From the NCBI GenBank assembly GCA_021158465.1, contig JAGGUN010000006.1:1-64000 (forward strand): a stretch of DNA of 64,000 nt, written 5' to 3'. A model generated the notes under the pieces. That model worked only from the letters and a program-made list of their open reading frames with translations, made no database searches and had not been told where the DNA came from. Made by a program: the position numbers and the translations under genes. The stretch is from a bacterium (GTDB lineage: Bacteria > UBP14 > UBA6098 > 4484-93). This document shows, piece after piece, positions 29,828-39,728 of this stretch; position 1 is the first letter of the stretch; every line of letters starts with the position of its first letter.

Positions 29828-30822
29828 CGGTCGATGAGCGGCACAGTGATATTCATAAGCAGGATAGAGTATGATACCCCCTCAGGATATCCACCGAACC
29901 GCCTTATCAAAACCGTCAAGACACCCGCGCCAAGTCCGAATATCCATCTTCCTTTTGGTGTTATCGGGCTTGTAACCATATCGGTTGCCATAAAGAATGC
30001 ACCCAACATAAGCCCGCCTGTGAACAGTTGGAAGGGAACATTTCCATGGAAAAATCCGCTTTCTCCTCCAAGTATCCAGCCAAGTAGAGCCACCGTTCCG
30101 ATGTATGAGACGGGTATCCTCCAATCAACTATCTTGACTATTATGAGGATAATCCCTGTCAATATTATAAGAGCGGCTGATGTCTCACCGATGCATCCGC
30201 CTATCTTTCCCCAGAACATATTTTGCCAACCAGAATACAGCCCCTTGATGGTTTGGTTAGCCTGTGAGACTTTCTCCGCTCCCGATGCCGGGTCTCGGAC
30301 TATCTTTGCCGCCAGTTTGAAGGCGTTAAGCGGTGTAGCTGTGGTCACCGCAGCGATGCCCGAAAGTGTTCCACCCTTTGGCGGTATCCAGAGTGTTGTC
30401 ATCTGCACCGGCCAAGACGCCATCAAGAATGCCCTTCCAATGAGTGCCGGATTGAGCGGATTATACCCCAGTCCTCCAAACGCATGTTTGCCTATTGCAA
30501 TCCCGACAAACGCCCCAACAACAGGCATCCAGTAGGGCACCCCCGGTGGTAGATTGAAAGCGAGGAGCATCCCCGTTATAATTGCACTACCATCAAGCGC
30601 GGTTATGGGAATTTTCCTTATTGCCTGGATTGCCGCTTCTGTTCCGACTGCCGATGCCACGGCGATAAGTGTTAGAATGAGCGCCCTCGGACCGAACAGA
30701 TATGTGGCAAACACGAGCTCAGGTATGAGCGCTAAGACCACTGCATACATAATCTTTGGAACGCTGTATCGCCCCTTGAGATGGGGTGCTGGTGTAACAA
30801 TGAGTTTTGCGCTGTTAGCCAT
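29785..30822 (-). CDS. rnfD: Electron transport complex subunit RnfD
   Basis: ALDGSAIITGMLLAFNLPPGVPYWMPVVGAFVGIAIGKHAFGGLGYNPLNPALIGRAFL; TTATPLNAFK flavinylation region. Confidence 0.9.
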   Translation of the reverse strand: MANSAKLIVTPAPHLKGRYSVPKIMYAVVLALIPELVFATYLFGPRALILTLIAVASAVGTEAAIQAIRKIPITALDGSAIITGMLLAFNLPPGVPYWMPVVGAFVGIAIGKHAFGGLGYNPLNPALIGRAFLMASWPVQMTTLWIPPKGGTLSGIAAVTTATPLNAFKLAAKIVRDPASGAEKVSQANQTIKGLYSGWQNMFWGKIGGCIGETSAALIILTGIILIIVKIVDWRIPVSYIGTVALLGWILGGESGFFHGNVPFQLFTGGLMLGAFFMATDMVTSPITPKGRWIFGLGAGVLTVLIRRFGGYPEGVSYSILLMNITVPLIDRWTKPRIFGEVKKK

Positions 30823-32140
30823 CTTGTTTCCTGCTTCTTATAATGTTTGTCACCTCGGACTTTCCATACTTTATGAGCTGGACAAGGTTGCGCTCCGAAG
30901 GGCAGATAAAGGAGCAGGAGCCGCACTCGATACAATCCAATATATGGTTATCCTCTGCCTGCTCCCAGTTTGAGTTCTCTACGAAATCTGCAAGCTCAGT
31001 CGGGACCAGATTCATTGGGCAAACATCTACACATTTTGCGCATCGGATGCAAGGTTTCGGCTCATTGACTGTGGCTTCTTTTTGCCCCAAAATGAGTATC
31101 CCACTTGTCCCTTTGATGATGGGGAACTCGTCGGTATACTGTGCAATTCCCATCATAGGACCGCCTACAATGATCTTTGCTGGTGGTTGGCTTGTGCCGT
31201 CGCAGGCGGATATGAGCTCCTTTGCCTGTGTCCCGATCCTGACAAGGAGGTTCGCCGGTGTGTTCACGATCGAGCCAGTGACAGTTACCACTCGCTCGAT
31301 GAGCGGAGTTCCAAGCACTACAGCATCAAATAAAGCTTTCGCTGTTCCAACATTCTGGACATAGGCTCCAACATCGAAAGGCAAGCCGCCCGAGGGAACC
31401 TCCCTACCCGTCAGAGCCTTTATTAATTGCTTCTCAGCGCCCTGCGGATACTTCGTCCTGAGCGATACAACCGTTATATTGTCCCCTGAAAGCCTTTGTG
31501 ATAATACCTTCACAGCCTCGGGCTTGTTATCTTCTATGGCGATGAATCCGTTTTCCGCGCCGAGGGTATACATTATCATCTTCATCCCCTCGATGATCTC
31601 GTCGGGGAATTCGAGCATGAGCCTGTAATCCGCGGTGAGATACGGTTCACACTCCGCACCGTTTAGAATGACTGTGTCTATCTTTTTGCCCTCCGGAGGT
31701 GAGAGCTTAACATGCGTCGGGAATGTTGCTCCACCCATACCAGCAAGACCAGCATTTCTCGCAATCTCGATAATATCCTTTGGAGAAAGAGATTGCCAAT
31801 CCTCAACAGTTCTTAGCTCAGAGGAGAAATGCTCCTCGCCATCATTCTCGATTATGATTGTATCAACCTTTCTGCCGAGTGGATGGTGGAAAGGTTCAAT
31901 CGATTTGACAACCCCAGAGACGGATGAATGCACAGGAACAGAGACAAACCCTGCAGGCTCAGTTAGCCTCTGCCCTTTATCAACTTTATCTCCCCTTGCA
32001 ACAATCGGTTTCCCTGGTGCTCCAATATGCTGGGAGACAGGGATGTATAAAATCTTTGGCGGGGCAACCTTCCTTATCGGCTTTTCCTCAGTAAGCTCCT
32101 TGTGTTCCGGTGGATGAACTCCTCCTTTGAATTGCATCAT
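30815..32140 (-). CDS. rnfC: Electron transport complex subunit RnfC
   Basis: GGVHPPEHKELT, GLAGMGGATFPTHVKL, CIRCAKCVDVCPMNLVPTEL and CIECGSCSFICPSERNL; start placed at MMQFKGG. Confidence 0.92.
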   Translation of the reverse strand: MMQFKGGVHPPEHKELTEEKPIRKVAPPKILYIPVSQHIGAPGKPIVARGDKVDKGQRLTEPAGFVSVPVHSSVSGVVKSIEPFHHPLGRKVDTIIIENDGEEHFSSELRTVEDWQSLSPKDIIEIARNAGLAGMGGATFPTHVKLSPPEGKKIDTVILNGAECEPYLTADYRLMLEFPDEIIEGMKMIMYTLGAENGFIAIEDNKPEAVKVLSQRLSGDNITVVSLRTKYPQGAEKQLIKALTGREVPSGGLPFDVGAYVQNVGTAKALFDAVVLGTPLIERVVTVTGSIVNTPANLLVRIGTQAKELISACDGTSQPPAKIIVGGPMMGIAQYTDEFPIIKGTSGILILGQKEATVNEPKPCIRCAKCVDVCPMNLVPTELADFVENSNWEQAEDNHILDCIECGSCSFICPSERNLVQLIKYGKSEVTNIIRSRKQDG

Positions 32141-32209
32141 AGTATCCCTTTCCTGAAATTGGAGATTAAATTTATTGCGCAAAGGTTGGATGTCAAGAAA
32201 AACTGACTG

Positions 32210-33664
32210 TTATATCTCGGAATATCGTTTTCTCACCTCGTCAAACTTCCCACAACTCCTTTTCCCCTCAGGGCAGTATCCGAGGCGGATACATCTTGGA
32301 CCAGCCTTCTTGAAAATGATAGGCGCAACCTCTTTCACAAGTGTAAGCATCTTCTCGGCAACAACTTTTATCTCCCACTGGGCTCGGTTACAGGTGCGAA
32401 GCCCGAAGAAATGATATAGTTCCCTCGCATTCATAGTCGTTATGATCTCTGTTGTATTCCCTGAAAGGTATGTATAAACAGCTGTCTCTTTTGGCACACC
32501 AGATGCAAGGAATTTCTCATACAAGCCCTCTGAGCGTCGGAACGCTTCCTTGTAAAGGCGTAGAAGCTCTTTTCTCCTTTTTATCGTTTCCGGAATAACG
32601 AAGTTCCTACTCTTGCCGATATCGGTAAGGCTGGGTATAACGGGTGAGTGCATCCTGTGGCGTGTTATATGTGTCAGGGCAGGGAGTGAAATGCCTCTTA
32701 TCCTAAAGCAGAAGCTTGCCTGCTCAAGAGCCCTCTCTCGCAGGGAACAAAGAACGGAATCCAAAACGCTCTCGAAAAGCTCCTTTGTGTATAGATTCCT
32801 TATTGTCTCTGTGTCTCCCAGGCTTTTCTCCATAACTGCAGCAGTGAATACAACCCTTTCCGGGTCAGGTGTATAGGAGAGGAGTTCAACGGTTGGCTCC
32901 CTCTCCTCGGAACGAGTAAGGTTCCGTTCCCTCGATAGCTTGTGGATGAAGTCGCCCTCTGCTGGTTTTTCCACAAGGTTCCCGAGATTAGAGAATATAC
33001 CAGGAAGAACTCTTTGCATCTCCTCGAGCAATCTTTCTCCCACCCATCTTATCTCGGGGAAGTTCTTTCCCCTGCCGTGGATCGCCTGGGATATAATATT
33101 CATCATCTCCCGCGCATTCGCCGTGAAGAATAGGTTGGTCTTGAAGCTATATGGCAGGACAAACCTCGCATCCTCCTGTGGGATGCCAGCTTTGGTGAGT
33201 CTGCGATATGTCTCGAAGAGGAACTGCATAACCGAGATGTATCGTCGGTAAAGCCCTTTTTCCCCTATCTCAGGAATAATGTATGGGTAAGATGTAGTAA
33301 GCCCTGGGAAGAGCGGTAGCTCTGGCTCTGGCAATATCCTCGGGACGATGAACCCTGCCTCCGAGTAGTCGACATACCGCCTCGATTGGACGGTGAAGGA
33401 GGCGAGCCTGAACTCTATCAAGAACTGCTCGACAAGGGCGGAAACATTCTCAATAGCAAATGTAAAGCCGGAATGCTCGATGACCGATAGATGCCCCATA
33501 CTCGCCACACGGAAAAGGGAATCTGCCTGCCCGCCTGGTGGCGTCGAATTGAATATATCTGTCGCACTTCCCTCTTTGTAGGAGAGTCTTGTTGCCGCGG
33601 TCAATACCCTCTGCGGGTCAGGTGTGGAAGCTATAAGTGATACACGGGGAGAACTCTTCCTCAT
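32210..33664 (-). CDS. thyX: Double-domain FAD-dependent thymidylate synthase-like protein (ThyX-ThyX)
   Basis: Second half carries RHRMHSPVIPS (RHRX7S) and ELYHFFGLRTCNRAQWEI; first half carries the degenerate EFRLASFTVQSRRY. Confidence 0.82.
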   Translation of the reverse strand: MRKSSPRVSLIASTPDPQRVLTAATRLSYKEGSATDIFNSTPPGGQADSLFRVASMGHLSVIEHSGFTFAIENVSALVEQFLIEFRLASFTVQSRRYVDYSEAGFIVPRILPEPELPLFPGLTTSYPYIIPEIGEKGLYRRYISVMQFLFETYRRLTKAGIPQEDARFVLPYSFKTNLFFTANAREMMNIISQAIHGRGKNFPEIRWVGERLLEEMQRVLPGIFSNLGNLVEKPAEGDFIHKLSRERNLTRSEEREPTVELLSYTPDPERVVFTAAVMEKSLGDTETIRNLYTKELFESVLDSVLCSLRERALEQASFCFRIRGISLPALTHITRHRMHSPVIPSLTDIGKSRNFVIPETIKRRKELLRLYKEAFRRSEGLYEKFLASGVPKETAVYTYLSGNTTEIITTMNARELYHFFGLRTCNRAQWEIKVVAEKMLTLVKEVAPIIFKKAGPRCIRLGYCPEGKRSCGKFDEVRKRYSEI

Positions 33665-34149
33665 TATCCCCTTCCCCTAAGCCATTCCCCCAGTTCACGC
33701 TGTTTTTCACGTTCTTTCTCCCTTTCCACAAGCTGTGCCTTTCTGCCGAATTTCTTTCTTCCCCTCACCAGGGCTATCTCCAGCTTTACAAGCCCGCGCC
33801 TTGTAATATATATCCGCAAAGGGACGATGGTGTATCCCTTCTGGCTCGTTTTCGAACTAAGTTTCCTTATCTCTTTCTTGTGGACAAGCAACCTTCTTGT
33901 TCTTCTGGGGTTCGGTTTGAAGACTGCCGCTTTTTCGTAGGGTGAGATATGCATATTGTAGATGAAAAGCTCGTCTCTCTTCACCATTGCAAATGCGTCT
34001 GAGATGTTTACTCTCCCAGAGCGGACAGACTTTACCTCGCTGCCCACAAGTTCGATCCCTGCCTCGAGCCGCTCGACAATGTCATACAGAAGTAAAGCCT
34101 TTTTGTTGGTGCTGATAACCTTGGCAATGTTTTCTTCAGATGTTTTCAT
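33664..34149 (-). CDS. smpB: SsrA-binding protein
   Basis: YDIVERLEAGIELVGSEVKSVRSGRVNISDAFA, RTRRLLVHKKEI, YTIVPLRIYITRRGLVKLEIALVRGRKKF. Confidence 0.94.
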   Translation of the reverse strand: MKTSEENIAKVISTNKKALLLYDIVERLEAGIELVGSEVKSVRSGRVNISDAFAMVKRDELFIYNMHISPYEKAAVFKPNPRRTRRLLVHKKEIRKLSSKTSQKGYTIVPLRIYITRRGLVKLEIALVRGRKKFGRKAQLVEREKEREKQRELGEWLRGRG

Positions 34150-35494
34150 CCCTGCGTATCCCGTATTTCTTCATAATATACTGGAGGCTTTGCCTTTTCA
34201 TTCCGGCAAGTTTCGCTGCTTTTGATATGTTCCAGCCTGTCCTCGCGAGAACGGAACGGATGTAGCTTTTGTCGAACTCTTCTCGTGCCTGTTTGTATGT
34301 TATATTCCCGCTGAATTCTGTCTCGTTGGGTAGGGTCGTTTCGGAGTAGCTTCCCCTGAGAGTATCCGAATCGGAGAGGGCAACTTCCATAGCGATAAGG
34401 TTTTCCAGTTCTCTTATATTCCCCTCCCATCTACGGCTGATGAGGCTTCTCATAAAGGAGTCTGATATCTTCGTAACATTCTTCCCGAGCTTCTGTGAGT
34501 ATATCTTAAGGAAATAGTATGCCAGCTGGGGGATATCCTCTCTTCTTTCCCTGAGCGGTGGGATTTTTATCTTGACTACATTCAGTCTGTAGTAAAGGTC
34601 TTCCCTGAATTGCCCCGATTGGGCGAGCGAAAGGAGGTTCTTCTTTGTTGCGGCGATAATCCTTGTATCGACGAATCTCGGCTTATCGGAGCCGATTGCT
34701 CTTATCTCCCCCATCTCTATTGCTCTCAAGAGCTTTCCCTGGGATTCTTTTGGAACAGAGTCCACCTCGTCTAAGAAGAGCGTTCCCGAGTCTGCTTCCT
34801 CAAACAGCCCTTTCCTTTCGCTCACTGCTCCCGTGAATGAGCCTCTCCTGTGCCCAAATAGCTCCGATTCGAATAGCCCCTCCGGGATTGCAGCGCAGTT
34901 AACGGCAACAAACGATGAACTCCTCCTCGGAGATAACAGATGTATCCTTCTTGCCACAAGCTCCTTACCTGTTCCAGATTCCCCCTCGATTAGCACAGAG
35001 ACCGGTTGTGGAGCAACTTTCTCTACCAGCTGCTTTACGGTCTGGATCGCCTTGCTTGTTCCGATTATCTCGAACCTTCTCCCCTGAACAATTTGCGAAA
35101 GGTTCTCCCGTTCTCGTAGGAGTTGCGCTCGCTCGAGTGCTTTGTTCACCTTGATGACTAAAGCATCGTTGTTTATCGGCTTTTCCACATAGTCGTAAGC
35201 CCCCTCCTTCATTGCGGTAACGCTGGTTTCAATGGATGGGTATCCTGTTAGAACGATGATGGTTGCATTCGGCTTTGCTTCCTTCGCTTTTCGGAGGAGT
35301 TCAAGACCGTCCATCTCCGGCATCATAAGGTCAGTTATGATGAGGTCAAAATCCTTCCTCAGTAGGTCATTGAGTGCATCTTTCGCCTTCCGGTAGGTGG
35401 CTACCTCGATATTGCCAATCCGGGAGGTGAGGATCTTCTTGAAGAGATCTAAGAACCTCTCCTCATCATCGATCACCGCTATCTTTCTTTGCAT
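34136..35494 (-). CDS. Sigma-54-dependent NtrC-family response regulator
   Basis: REC domain (DLIITDLMMPEMDGLELL), AAA+ (GESGTGKELVARRIH, GSFTGA, GTLFLDEVDSVP), C-terminal Fis-type HTH (NISKAAKLAGMKRQSLQYIMKKYGI). Confidence 0.94.
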   Translation of the reverse strand: MQRKIAVIDDEERFLDLFKKILTSRIGNIEVATYRKAKDALNDLLRKDFDLIITDLMMPEMDGLELLRKAKEAKPNATIIVLTGYPSIETSVTAMKEGAYDYVEKPINNDALVIKVNKALERAQLLRERENLSQIVQGRRFEIIGTSKAIQTVKQLVEKVAPQPVSVLIEGESGTGKELVARRIHLLSPRRSSSFVAVNCAAIPEGLFESELFGHRRGSFTGAVSERKGLFEEADSGTLFLDEVDSVPKESQGKLLRAIEMGEIRAIGSDKPRFVDTRIIAATKKNLLSLAQSGQFREDLYYRLNVVKIKIPPLRERREDIPQLAYYFLKIYSQKLGKNVTKISDSFMRSLISRRWEGNIRELENLIAMEVALSDSDTLRGSYSETTLPNETEFSGNITYKQAREEFDKSYIRSVLARTGWNISKAAKLAGMKRQSLQYIMKKYGIRRDENI

Positions 35495-36254
35495 ATCTTA
35501 TTCCCAGCTTGAAGTTTCTCCCTAACGGGCAGCCTCTTGTGCATTTTAAGCAGCCATAACAGTTAACCGATCTTATCACATTTGCCCTGTAAAGGTCGAT
35601 TTCGCCAGGGCATACACTCGCAAGTGTGCAATTCTGTTCCAAGCAAGGTTTGTCGAAGCAGGTGGACCTGAGTGTGAATATCGAGAACAGCCCGAATACG
35701 CCCAATATCACACCGAACGGGCAGACAAACTTGCAGAAGAACCGCTCGATTACAAGGGAACCTGCAACAAACAGAACAAGAAGAACAATAGACACCGTTC
35801 CAAGAAGCTTCGTGTGGTAGAAGAGAGGGCAGATGCTCTGGCAGCAGATAACACCAGACTTTATGCTAAGGAACGACACTGTAAGAAGAACCAGGAGAGG
35901 TGCAAAAAAATAAACATAGGAAAAATTCCCGGGGAGTCTACAGGAAATTCCCAGCTTTTTGCCTGCTGCAAAGAGTAGCCTCTCTACTGTTCCGATGGGG
36001 CATATCCAGCCGCAGAAGAACCGTGGTATGACAAGCGAGGACAAAACGGCTGTTGCTCCTATTGTTACTCCCGTCGGGAAGAAGACCCCTGCCTCGAATC
36101 TGGTTGATATATTGATGAGCAGAAGGTTTACCAGCGAGAACGGGCATATACTATGCACAGCGGCATACGGTTTCAGGAAAAACACCATAAGCAGAACGGT
36201 CACTCCAAGAAATATACCCTCGGTGATTCCTCTTATTGTTTGGATCTTCCTCAT
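35466..36254 (-). CDS. Membrane-bound polyferredoxin, NapH/CcoG-like 4Fe-4S protein
   Basis: FFCGWICPIGTVERLLF, FFCKFVCPFGVILGVF, CYGCLKCTRGCPLGRNFK with multiple TM segments. Confidence 0.78.
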   Translation of the reverse strand: MRKIQTIRGITEGIFLGVTVLLMVFFLKPYAAVHSICPFSLVNLLLINISTRFEAGVFFPTGVTIGATAVLSSLVIPRFFCGWICPIGTVERLLFAAGKKLGISCRLPGNFSYVYFFAPLLVLLTVSFLSIKSGVICCQSICPLFYHTKLLGTVSIVLLVLFVAGSLVIERFFCKFVCPFGVILGVFGLFSIFTLRSTCFDKPCLEQNCTLASVCPGEIDLYRANVIRSVNCYGCLKCTRGCPLGRNFKLGIRYAKKDSGDR

Positions 36255-38185
36255 TTGAGGAAAAGGGCTTTCGATGTGACAAACTCATCGCCGCTTCTCG
36301 CTCTTATTAAGTAGACACCAGACGAAAGTTTTCTGGGACGCCAGATGGCTTCGCCGTCTGCGGTGAAACTGCAGACCCTATCACCTTTGATGTCGAATAT
36401 CTCGACAGTTGCTTCCCTATTCGTCCAGATGACAACTGACAGGTTGAACGGATTAGGGGAAACGGTCAGAGATAGTTCCTTTGGTGGTGAGGAGCTCGTA
36501 TCTTTAATACCAACTCCAGCAAAGCGGTATGTGCAAAGAGCGTGGTTGTGATAGTTGAAGTCGTTGACGACGGCTATCTCAGGAAAGTCATATTCAAAGC
36601 GGTTCCATCTTCTTGCTTCTATCATCACAGTGTCCACGACAAACTCTCCTCCCACCCGCAGTCTCATAACCAAGGGAACACGGAAAAGCGGAGCATCCTC
36701 CTGTACCTGCTCTACCTGTATAATGGTATGGTATGTTCCCGAATCCGTCGGGTATGAGTTCCAGTAATAGTCGAACTCTGGATACCCTGCCTCATAGATC
36801 CACTGATTGAAGAACCAGTCAAGCTCTTCGCCTGATCTCTCCTCTGCTATCCTCTGGAAATCGGATATTGTTGCATATGAATATCTAAAGCTATCGGCAT
36901 AGTCAGAGAGGAGATCGAAGAAGGTATCGTCCCCAAGCAGGAAGCGCAGCATATCCAAAACCGCTCCCCCTTTTTCGTAGACAGTTACACCCCACATATA
37001 ATCCGGGTCGTATATCGGGAAGCGCCCTTCTCTACTCTCTCCCTCGATGTACTGCGAGTGCATCCCACCGATGTATCCCCTTGCATCCTCCTCACCCCAG
37101 GCGTTCTCGACATAAAGAGCCTCGGAAAATACGGCGAACCCCTCGTTAATCCAGATGTCCTTCCAGCTACCACAGGTGACCATATCACCCCACCAGTGAT
37201 GTGAAAGCTCATGTGCCACGACGGTTATGTAGCTCCTGTCACCTGTAACAAGATTATCCCCGAAGGTTGTTATGGTCTGATGCTCCATCGCACCCCAGCC
37301 CCACATAATCGGAGCTTCACACATACCATACTTCTCGAACGGGTAACTACCGTAGAACCGGCTGTATATGTTTATTGCCTCCGTCACAGGATACCAGTCG
37401 TAGACAGCATTCTCCGAGTCATCAGGATAGTAATATAACCAAACAGGTAGCGTATCTGCTACCCAGAGTGTATCGAGCATGTAAGGGAATATCGAAACGG
37501 CGATAAGGTACGGTGCGATTGGGAAGCGTTCTCGCCAGTTGAATTTGACCATGTCGTCGAGCGTATCAACAGATGTAAGCTCTCCATTTGACGCCACAAG
37601 ATACCCCTCGGGCACCGTCGCTGATAGAAAGAGAAGCGCTTTGTCCGAGGGGTCATCCTTACAGGGAAACCAGAACCGAGAATCCGATGGCTCGGTGAAT
37701 GTGAAAAAGACATCATCGCCAAACTTGTTCGGTGCCCGATAATATCCAGCAGTTGGTGTCCCATGGTAGAAGATTGAGATAAGGTATAGTGGAAAGCTGG
37801 TGTCTGCTGGTTCAGGTAGGTTCACGGTTAGAAGGTTGCCCGAGCGTGTAAAACACTCTGTTCGGGTAGTATCAACGAGGAGCGAGTCGATAATAAGAGA
37901 ACTTCCCATATCAAGCGTTATACTGTCTCCCTCGAGAAGGTGAACGAGTATCTGACAACTCCCTTTGATTCCTCTCGTTGGTATGAGGAACTCGAGGTCT
38001 ATATTGTAGCATTCTACATCGTAGTTGCTCGAATCAGGAAAGGAGCTCGGTAGATCTTTCCCCATGCAGAGTCTGTGTCGCAGTTGGCTTGTTCTCACTG
38101 CTGCGTCAAATCCGTCCTGGTAATCGGCGAAGAGTGGTCCGAGAAAAAGCGTTGCCAGAAAGAGAAGAGAAAAGCAGCTTCTCAT
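36251..38185 (-). CDS. M1 family metallopeptidase with C-terminal sorting domain
   Basis: WGWGAMEHQTIT, VVAHELSHHWWGDMVTCGSWKDIWINEGFAVFSE, C-terminal SPNPFNLSVVIWTNREATVEIFDIKGDRV; start moved to MRSCFSLLFLAT. Confidence 0.9.
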   Translation of the reverse strand: MRSCFSLLFLATLFLGPLFADYQDGFDAAVRTSQLRHRLCMGKDLPSSFPDSSNYDVECYNIDLEFLIPTRGIKGSCQILVHLLEGDSITLDMGSSLIIDSLLVDTTRTECFTRSGNLLTVNLPEPADTSFPLYLISIFYHGTPTAGYYRAPNKFGDDVFFTFTEPSDSRFWFPCKDDPSDKALLFLSATVPEGYLVASNGELTSVDTLDDMVKFNWRERFPIAPYLIAVSIFPYMLDTLWVADTLPVWLYYYPDDSENAVYDWYPVTEAINIYSRFYGSYPFEKYGMCEAPIMWGWGAMEHQTITTFGDNLVTGDRSYITVVAHELSHHWWGDMVTCGSWKDIWINEGFAVFSEALYVENAWGEEDARGYIGGMHSQYIEGESREGRFPIYDPDYMWGVTVYEKGGAVLDMLRFLLGDDTFFDLLSDYADSFRYSYATISDFQRIAEERSGEELDWFFNQWIYEAGYPEFDYYWNSYPTDSGTYHTIIQVEQVQEDAPLFRVPLVMRLRVGGEFVVDTVMIEARRWNRFEYDFPEIAVVNDFNYHNHALCTYRFAGVGIKDTSSSPPKELSLTVSPNPFNLSVVIWTNREATVEIFDIKGDRVCSFTADGEAIWRPRKLSSGVYLIRARSGDEFVTSKALFLK

Positions 38186-38258
38186 CTTTCCATCTGATAA
38201 TAGAAGAAAGCGGCGAATGAGCCGCTTCCTGTCTTTGCAAAGATGTAGGAAAAACATT

Positions 38259-38879
38259 TTACTTTAAGGTGAACTTTATGGGTATCTGCATCTTTACCCT
38301 GACTGGTCTGTCTCTCTGCATAGCAGGTGAGAATTTCCACTGCTTGACGGCAGCGATTGCGACATCCTCGAATACTCCCTTGGGGCGTGCCTGGATAACC
38401 TTGGCTGACTCGACGGAGCCGTCTTTCCCAATAACGATCTCCAAGAGGACGGCGCCTTCGGTTCCTGACTGTCTTGCGAGCTCTGGATACACAGGTTCAA
38501 CCCTTTTTATTATCTCGGGCTTTTTCTCGACGGCGAAGAAATCTATCGCCTCCTCTTCCTTTGGTGGAGGAGGCACATAGCCTGTGTCAATGAGTTCGGT
38601 ATTGTCAATTGTCACCGTATCCGGGACCTCCTCCTTCTCTGCAGCAATCGGTATGGCAATTTTTGGCGCCTTCCTCTGCTTCTTTATCTCCTGCTTGGTG
38701 ATAGGAATGTCTTCCACCTGTATGGTCACCTGAGCCTCTGGCGCAGCGAGTTTCTTGACCCTGGTCTGAACAAAGGCAAGGCTTGCCAAAAGAAGAAACT
38801 CAAGTGTAATGATAAGAGCCTTCCTCGTAAAAAGAGGCATCTGCGCTCTGAGGTCTGCTCTCTTGTTTGCATACTTCAT
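38259..38879 (-). CDS. tonB: TonB family energy transducer
   Basis: N-terminal TM, Pro/Glu-rich linker, EPVYPELARQSGTEGAVLLEIVIGKDGSVESAKVIQ...AIAAVKQWKFSPA. Confidence 0.9.
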   Translation of the reverse strand: MKYANKRADLRAQMPLFTRKALIITLEFLLLASLAFVQTRVKKLAAPEAQVTIQVEDIPITKQEIKKQRKAPKIAIPIAAEKEEVPDTVTIDNTELIDTGYVPPPPKEEEAIDFFAVEKKPEIIKRVEPVYPELARQSGTEGAVLLEIVIGKDGSVESAKVIQARPKGVFEDVAIAAVKQWKFSPAMQRDRPVRVKMQIPIKFTLK

Positions 38880-38881
38880 AT

Positions 38882-39301
38882 CTACCCTTCCCCTCGCCTG
38901 AGGCTGAGCGTAGCGAAGTTAACCCTCAAAGCGTTAGCTTTCTTGAGCTCCTCCATCACATGGGCAACATACCCGTATTCTGCTTCTTTATCTACCTGAA
39001 GTGAAACGATAGTGGCTGGGTTCTCCTGGAGCTTCTGATACATTACAGGGTATACCTCTCCCATCGATACTATTACATCGTCTATATTTATCCTGTTTGA
39101 GCGGTCTATCCAGAGGTGAACTATGTTACGCTTTACCTCGAGCTTCTGCGTGGACTTTGCAGCAGGGAGCTGAACCCTCAGCCCCTGATATTGCTTGAAA
39201 ACCGTTACAACCATAAAAAATATGAGCAACAGAAACACAATGTCGGCAACAGATGCCGTTGGTATCCTTGCCTCAGCTTTAGCTTTCTCTTTAAACTTCA
39301 T
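38882..39301 (-). CDS. exbD: Biopolymer transporter ExbD/TolR
   Basis: IPTASVADIVFLLLIFFMV, N-terminal TM, periplasmic domain. Confidence 0.9.
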   Translation of the reverse strand: MKFKEKAKAEARIPTASVADIVFLLLIFFMVVTVFKQYQGLRVQLPAAKSTQKLEVKRNIVHLWIDRSNRINIDDVIVSMGEVYPVMYQKLQENPATIVSLQVDKEAEYGYVAHVMEELKKANALRVNFATLSLRRGEG

Positions 39302-39314
39302 AGAGGTTCTCCTG

Positions 39315-39725
39315 TCAGAATTCGGGTACCGCTAAGGATATCTTCTTTGCTCCAGAAAGCTTTATCCTGTCGAGGGTGCGTATCATGTATTCGTATTTCG
39401 CTTTCTCATCCGTCTTGAGTGATATTATGAGCCTCGGGTTCCGGGATATATGCTCTCTTATGATCTGCTCGAGGTTGTCCAGCTCGACGATCTCTCCTTT
39501 GACAAGTATCTTTCCCGCGGCGTTCACATATACATTCAGGATGTTCTTAGAACTGACCTCGACTTCCTCCCCCGGGGGTGGAAGAGTGAGCCCTATCCCC
39601 TTCTCGGCACTGAGACTCGTGGTGACAAGAAAGAATATGAGCAGAAGAAATACGATGTCACCGAGGCTTGCCGTAGGTATCTCAAGGGTGGGTTTGATAT
39701 GCCGTTTTACATTCCTAAATTCCAT
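39315..39725 (-). CDS. exbD: Biopolymer transporter ExbD/TolR (second copy)
   Basis: IPTASLGDIVFLLLIFFLVTTSL; paralog of the adjacent gene. Confidence 0.9.
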   Translation of the reverse strand: MEFRNVKRHIKPTLEIPTASLGDIVFLLLIFFLVTTSLSAEKGIGLTLPPPGEEVEVSSKNILNVYVNAAGKILVKGEIVELDNLEQIIREHISRNPRLIISLKTDEKAKYEYMIRTLDRIKLSGAKKISLAVPEF

Positions 39726-39728
39726 GCC

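Noticed and set aside
29795-30535. 246-aa plus-strand ORF antisense to rnfD
   Set aside because: Shadow of the well-supported rnfD reading frame; low-complexity Pro/Ser/Ile-rich composition and no recognisable motif.
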